A stretch of DNA of 64,000 bases, taken from assembly GCA_905183005.1 (NCBI GenBank), contig CAJJDO010000143.1:124001-188000 (forward strand), written 5' to 3'. This document shows, piece by piece, positions 61,247 through 64,000 of the stretch (within the stretch, counting starts at the first letter, position 1; every line of letters begins with the position of its first letter). This DNA comes from Paramecium pentaurelia. Its lineage: Eukaryota; Ciliophora; Oligohymenophorea; Peniculida; Parameciidae. The notes below the pieces were generated by a model. It was not told where the DNA came from. It did not search any database and was given only the letters and a program-made list of their open reading frames with translations. The position numbers and the translations under genes are program-made.

Positions 61247-63174
61247 TCAGATTTGAATGGCTAAATTTTTGTTAACCTATTGAATATTATTTTATAGTGT
61301 AGCATGATGACAACCAGAATATAATTTGATCACTTTCTCTAATTTATCTTTACAAACCTTTAAATTAGTACTTTTAGAAATAGCTCTAAAAAGTTCCCAT
61401 ATTTTAAATATTAGTTCTTAATTTTATGTTTGATGCATTCTCATCAATATATCAATTAATAATTCAATATGTTTATCATCACAAACCTATTTGGTATAGT
61501 TTATTTAAAATTATTAAGGACACTTAAATTATAGTAAAATTGTAACTGCTTTTAAAGTGTATTTTTGATTGAAAATGTTTGGAAACAATATTAAACTTAT
61601 GCAATTTGAATCCAAAATCCATTTCGATAAAAAGATATCAATTTCAGTTTCACCTTATACAGACTGCATTAAATCAATCAATTCGTCAATCTCATTTAAG
61701 TAAAAACATTAGAGTATTCTTAATAATATGGATAATTTTGAATTTTATTATTTATTATAAATAGATTTTATATGATTGCAAAATTAATTGCTAATTGATT
61801 TGTCTTCAATAATTTTAATAAAAGTGTGTTCTTGGTATTTATCTTCATTCTATTGTTATCGAGATGATAATTAAATAGGAATATTTTGGTTTAATGTAAA
61901 TTTATGTATTTGAATTATTTATGTAATTAATCTATGAATAAATTATTGTTGTTGCTCATTAACTGACTTTTTAATAGTTAACCAATCTTTAAGGTTATTG
62001 GCATTGAATGTAGCTTTAATATGTAAAATACAAGTAGTTAATTTTAAAAATAATTGAATTAAATTAAATAAGTATTAGTTTTAATCATTCACTTTTGCGT
62101 TTTGAATTAAAATATAAATTTCTTAGAATATATCAAGAATCATATTGTTATCGCTATTCATACAATTTTATACAAAGTTTGTGATAATATGAATAGAATT
62201 CAAAGTTTTAAGGATAAAATCATCGAATTTTGGGATAGACTTAATAATTGGGATCAATTAAAAATGTTGAAAAGGCATTTGATTGTAATCCTATGCTGTT
62301 AAGATCTAAGCAAATCTATAATCCTCATTAATACAAGCCATATCCCAAATATTACAAAGGGTTGTCATAAACTTCTATATACTTTAGTCATTAGATGAAT
62401 TATGTAATTTAGAGGAATTAAATTTAGGATTTACACATTTGAGATTTTACATATTTTCTATATTTGATGTATGTAATAATGGTTTGATTTGTAATTTTTA
62501 TTAAAGTTCAGCAATTATTTAGTCTTTTTTTTCTAATTATTATGTGAGATTATTAATTAATAATTTATGTTAGGATTCTTACTTAAATTTGTGGTCTATA
62601 TATCTTTATCTTAGGTTTTCAACTAGTTTTTCTAATTCTATTTATTTATTTTATATAATAGTTAATTTCTAATCAAAAATTTCAATTAATCTCTTTTCTA
62701 AATTATTTGAGAATTCATAAATATATTTGGATAATTTTTCTTAGACTTATTGTTATTGTGAGAATTGTAATTATTAGTTTGTTTATATATCTTGATTTTC
62801 TTAGTTAGAAGGTGGTTCTTAAATATCCCTTAGAGCAGTTAAGAGGAGACTCAATAAACCTAAATGTCGAGTATGCATTTATAATTTATTTAAGGAAAGC
62901 ATTTATCCATCTTCTGAAACTAAGTCTTTAATAAGAGATTTCAATTAAATAGTCAATTTATCATTTAATTTATGATCTTATATGATTTCTGGATACTCAT
63001 TAAAAAGTGCTTTGATGAAATAAGAAACTGGCACTTTTTCCCAAGAATCACAAATCAATTTTGTAGTACTCCTATTTGCAGAAGTATTAGTATGCATATG
63101 TTCATGAAGAAAGTGCCTTTTCAAAAATTGATTGACTTCTTTATTTGTTATTATGAAATCAATATATTAAACAT
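61247..63174 (-). CDS. large helical protein with central coiled coil, unknown
   Basis: 635 aa if a 20-nt GTC...AAG intron near 63118-63137 is removed; otherwise nearly one open exon. Residues ~60-130 look globular. A coiled coil follows (EKRLIEIFDQKLTIIQNKQIELEKLVENLRQ ... NNLTQQLEKKDQIIAELQQKL). The rest is helical, repeat-like sequence (ILRILQCFYLNEIDELIDLM, LLIDILMRMHQTQNQELIFKIWELF) resembling an ARM/HEAT solenoid. No catalytic motif. The start is the least certain part. It lies 48 bp downstream of the zinc-finger gene on the same strand. Confidence 0.6.
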
Positions 63175-63222
63175 CTTAAAACATTGATTAAGAACGATGT
63201 GTCATAAGTATACTTTCTAATA

Positions 63223-63928
63223 TCAATTAAATGATATACTGTTAATTGGAGAGGAAGTAGATTATGCACTTGGAGATCTCATATCAGTATGACTGATTTA
63301 TACTTTAAAGGGTTTTGGTTCTTATTTATGAAAAACTTCTGGGTATTTAAATTTAATATTATTTTCTTTTGTACTAAAAGGACATTTTTATGAAGCAATA
63401 GTTTATGTTCTTCCTTTAAGAATACTGTTATCAGAATGCTCTATATGTAGATAATTGTTTTACTTCTTGAAAACAAATTGCTCATAACTAACAGTTAATT
63501 AATTAATTATGTTAATTGTCTAATAATTATATCAAATTCTAAAATATGCATCCATGCCACTATTTTGGCCGTGTTTTAATCTTTAATGTTATATAAGTGA
63601 GGCTTCGGTGCCATAGGCTTTTTTGCAATTATTAAAGGTACAAAAAAATTGTCGATCAATATCTGCTGCACTCCTTCTACTCTTCTTTTTTCTATCTTCC
63701 AATTAATTCATAATTTCTTCATCATCCAATTAAGCTAATTCTCCTCCTAGTAATTCATATTTAAGGACTTTAGTTTTTAGATCATTTCTCTCTGTCATAA
63801 CTTTTTCCAACTCCATTTATTATATTCCTTACATGATTGTACAAGATACAATTATAATAATATAATTTCACAGCTTCTTTGTAAAAATCTTTTTAACCAT
63901 CTTATTTTTCACTCTCACTTTCGCTCAT
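63223..63928 (-). CDS. C2H2 zinc-finger protein with an unusual intron
   Basis: 217 aa from MSESESEKQDGQKDF. After a 22-nt intron (63811-63832, ending GAG) comes a coiled/charged region (NDLKTKVLKYELLGGELAQL, DRKKKSRRSAAD). A classical C2H2 finger follows: FFCTFNNCKKAYGTEASLIQHQRLKHG (C-x4-C-x12-H-x4-H). Shortly after the finger an in-frame TGA interrupts the frame. Coding clearly resumes in the same frame, and a 30-nt GC...AG intron (63520-63549) removes the stop cleanly. The C-terminus is Ser/Pro/Lys-rich. A single finger suggests RNA or protein binding, or a splicing or chromatin cofactor; no function is claimed. Confidence 0.72.
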
Positions 63929-64000
63929 AATTTTATATTAATATTAATATATATTTATATGTTAGAATATTAGAACTTTGAAAATTAATAATCAGAATTA

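Noticed and set aside
1..64000. Pervasive in-frame TAA/TAG, which could suggest pseudogenes or noncoding DNA
   Set aside because: They fall at Gln positions in recognisable proteins (IFT122, proteasome, Rab, kinases), while TGA never interrupts an exon except at tiny introns. This is the ciliate nuclear code.
1..64000. tRNA, rRNA, CRISPR arrays, bacterial operon signals, telomeric repeats
   Set aside because: None was recognised while reading the window. A tRNA scan was not possible by eye, so small RNA genes in spacers cannot be excluded.

Overview
The window is almost certainly macronuclear DNA of a Paramecium species (a P. tetraurelia-like ciliate). The DNA is very AT-rich. Long reading frames appear only when TAA and TAG are read as glutamine and TGA as the sole stop. 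The frames are joined by very small introns of about 20-34 nt, mostly GTA...TAG. For nearly every multi-exon model below, removing the introns leaves a CDS divisible by three that ends in TGA. Start-to-stop spacing between genes is often 18-100 bp. A standard-code annotation would see only fragments.

Layout, left to right. 1-6.2 kb: the end of a cysteine-bearing ORF, then two paralogous N-myristoylation-type CDPK-like pseudokinases (one on each strand) flanking two unknown genes. 6.5-8 kb: a multi-pass membrane protein. 8.2-12 kb: IFT122, an intraflagellar transport complex A subunit. 12.8-20.5 kb: a basic disordered protein, an inositol phosphate kinase (ITPK1 type), an all-helical protein with a faint VPS9 resemblance, a GAF-GAF protein and an ERF4/GOLGA7-type palmitoyltransferase cofactor. 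20.5-28 kb: an unknown protein, a membrane-anchored aspartic protease, a Rab2-like GTPase, coiled-coil and Lys-rich proteins and a Ser/Thr kinase. 28.5-32.2 kb: a two-pore cation channel with EF-hands between its two domains. 32.5-40 kb: three tandem hybrid histidine kinases. 40.3-42 kb: mitochondrial-type ferredoxin and proteasome subunit alpha-2. 42.3-47.5 kb: a small protein, a NIMA-related kinase with a Q-rich coiled-coil tail and an unknown protein. 47.9-49.6 kb: a cyclic-nucleotide-binding-like protein. 49.9-54.3 kb: a very large secreted protein. 57.3-64 kb: a KEN-containing coiled-coil protein, mitochondrial ribosomal protein mL46, two helical-repeat proteins and a C2H2 zinc-finger protein.

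Four single-N positions (15038, 43569, 54440, 56668) each sit between two apparently identical direct copies of 1.09-1.24 kb. They look like contig overlaps that the assembler failed to merge. About 4.65 kb of the window is probably artificial, and five gene fragments are by-products. At each junction one complete copy of every affected gene survives; those copies are annotated as the genes and the fragments as pseudogene entries.

The gene set is rich in signalling and cilium functions: calcium (CDPK-like, two-pore channel), phosphorelay (three hybrid kinases), cyclic nucleotides (GAF, CNB), inositol phosphates, NEK kinase, Rab and IFT. The genes do not form operons. Runs of same-strand genes, such as 32.5-40 kb, look like local duplication. 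Function calls rest on motifs read by eye; splice sites are inferred from frame continuity, not from transcripts.
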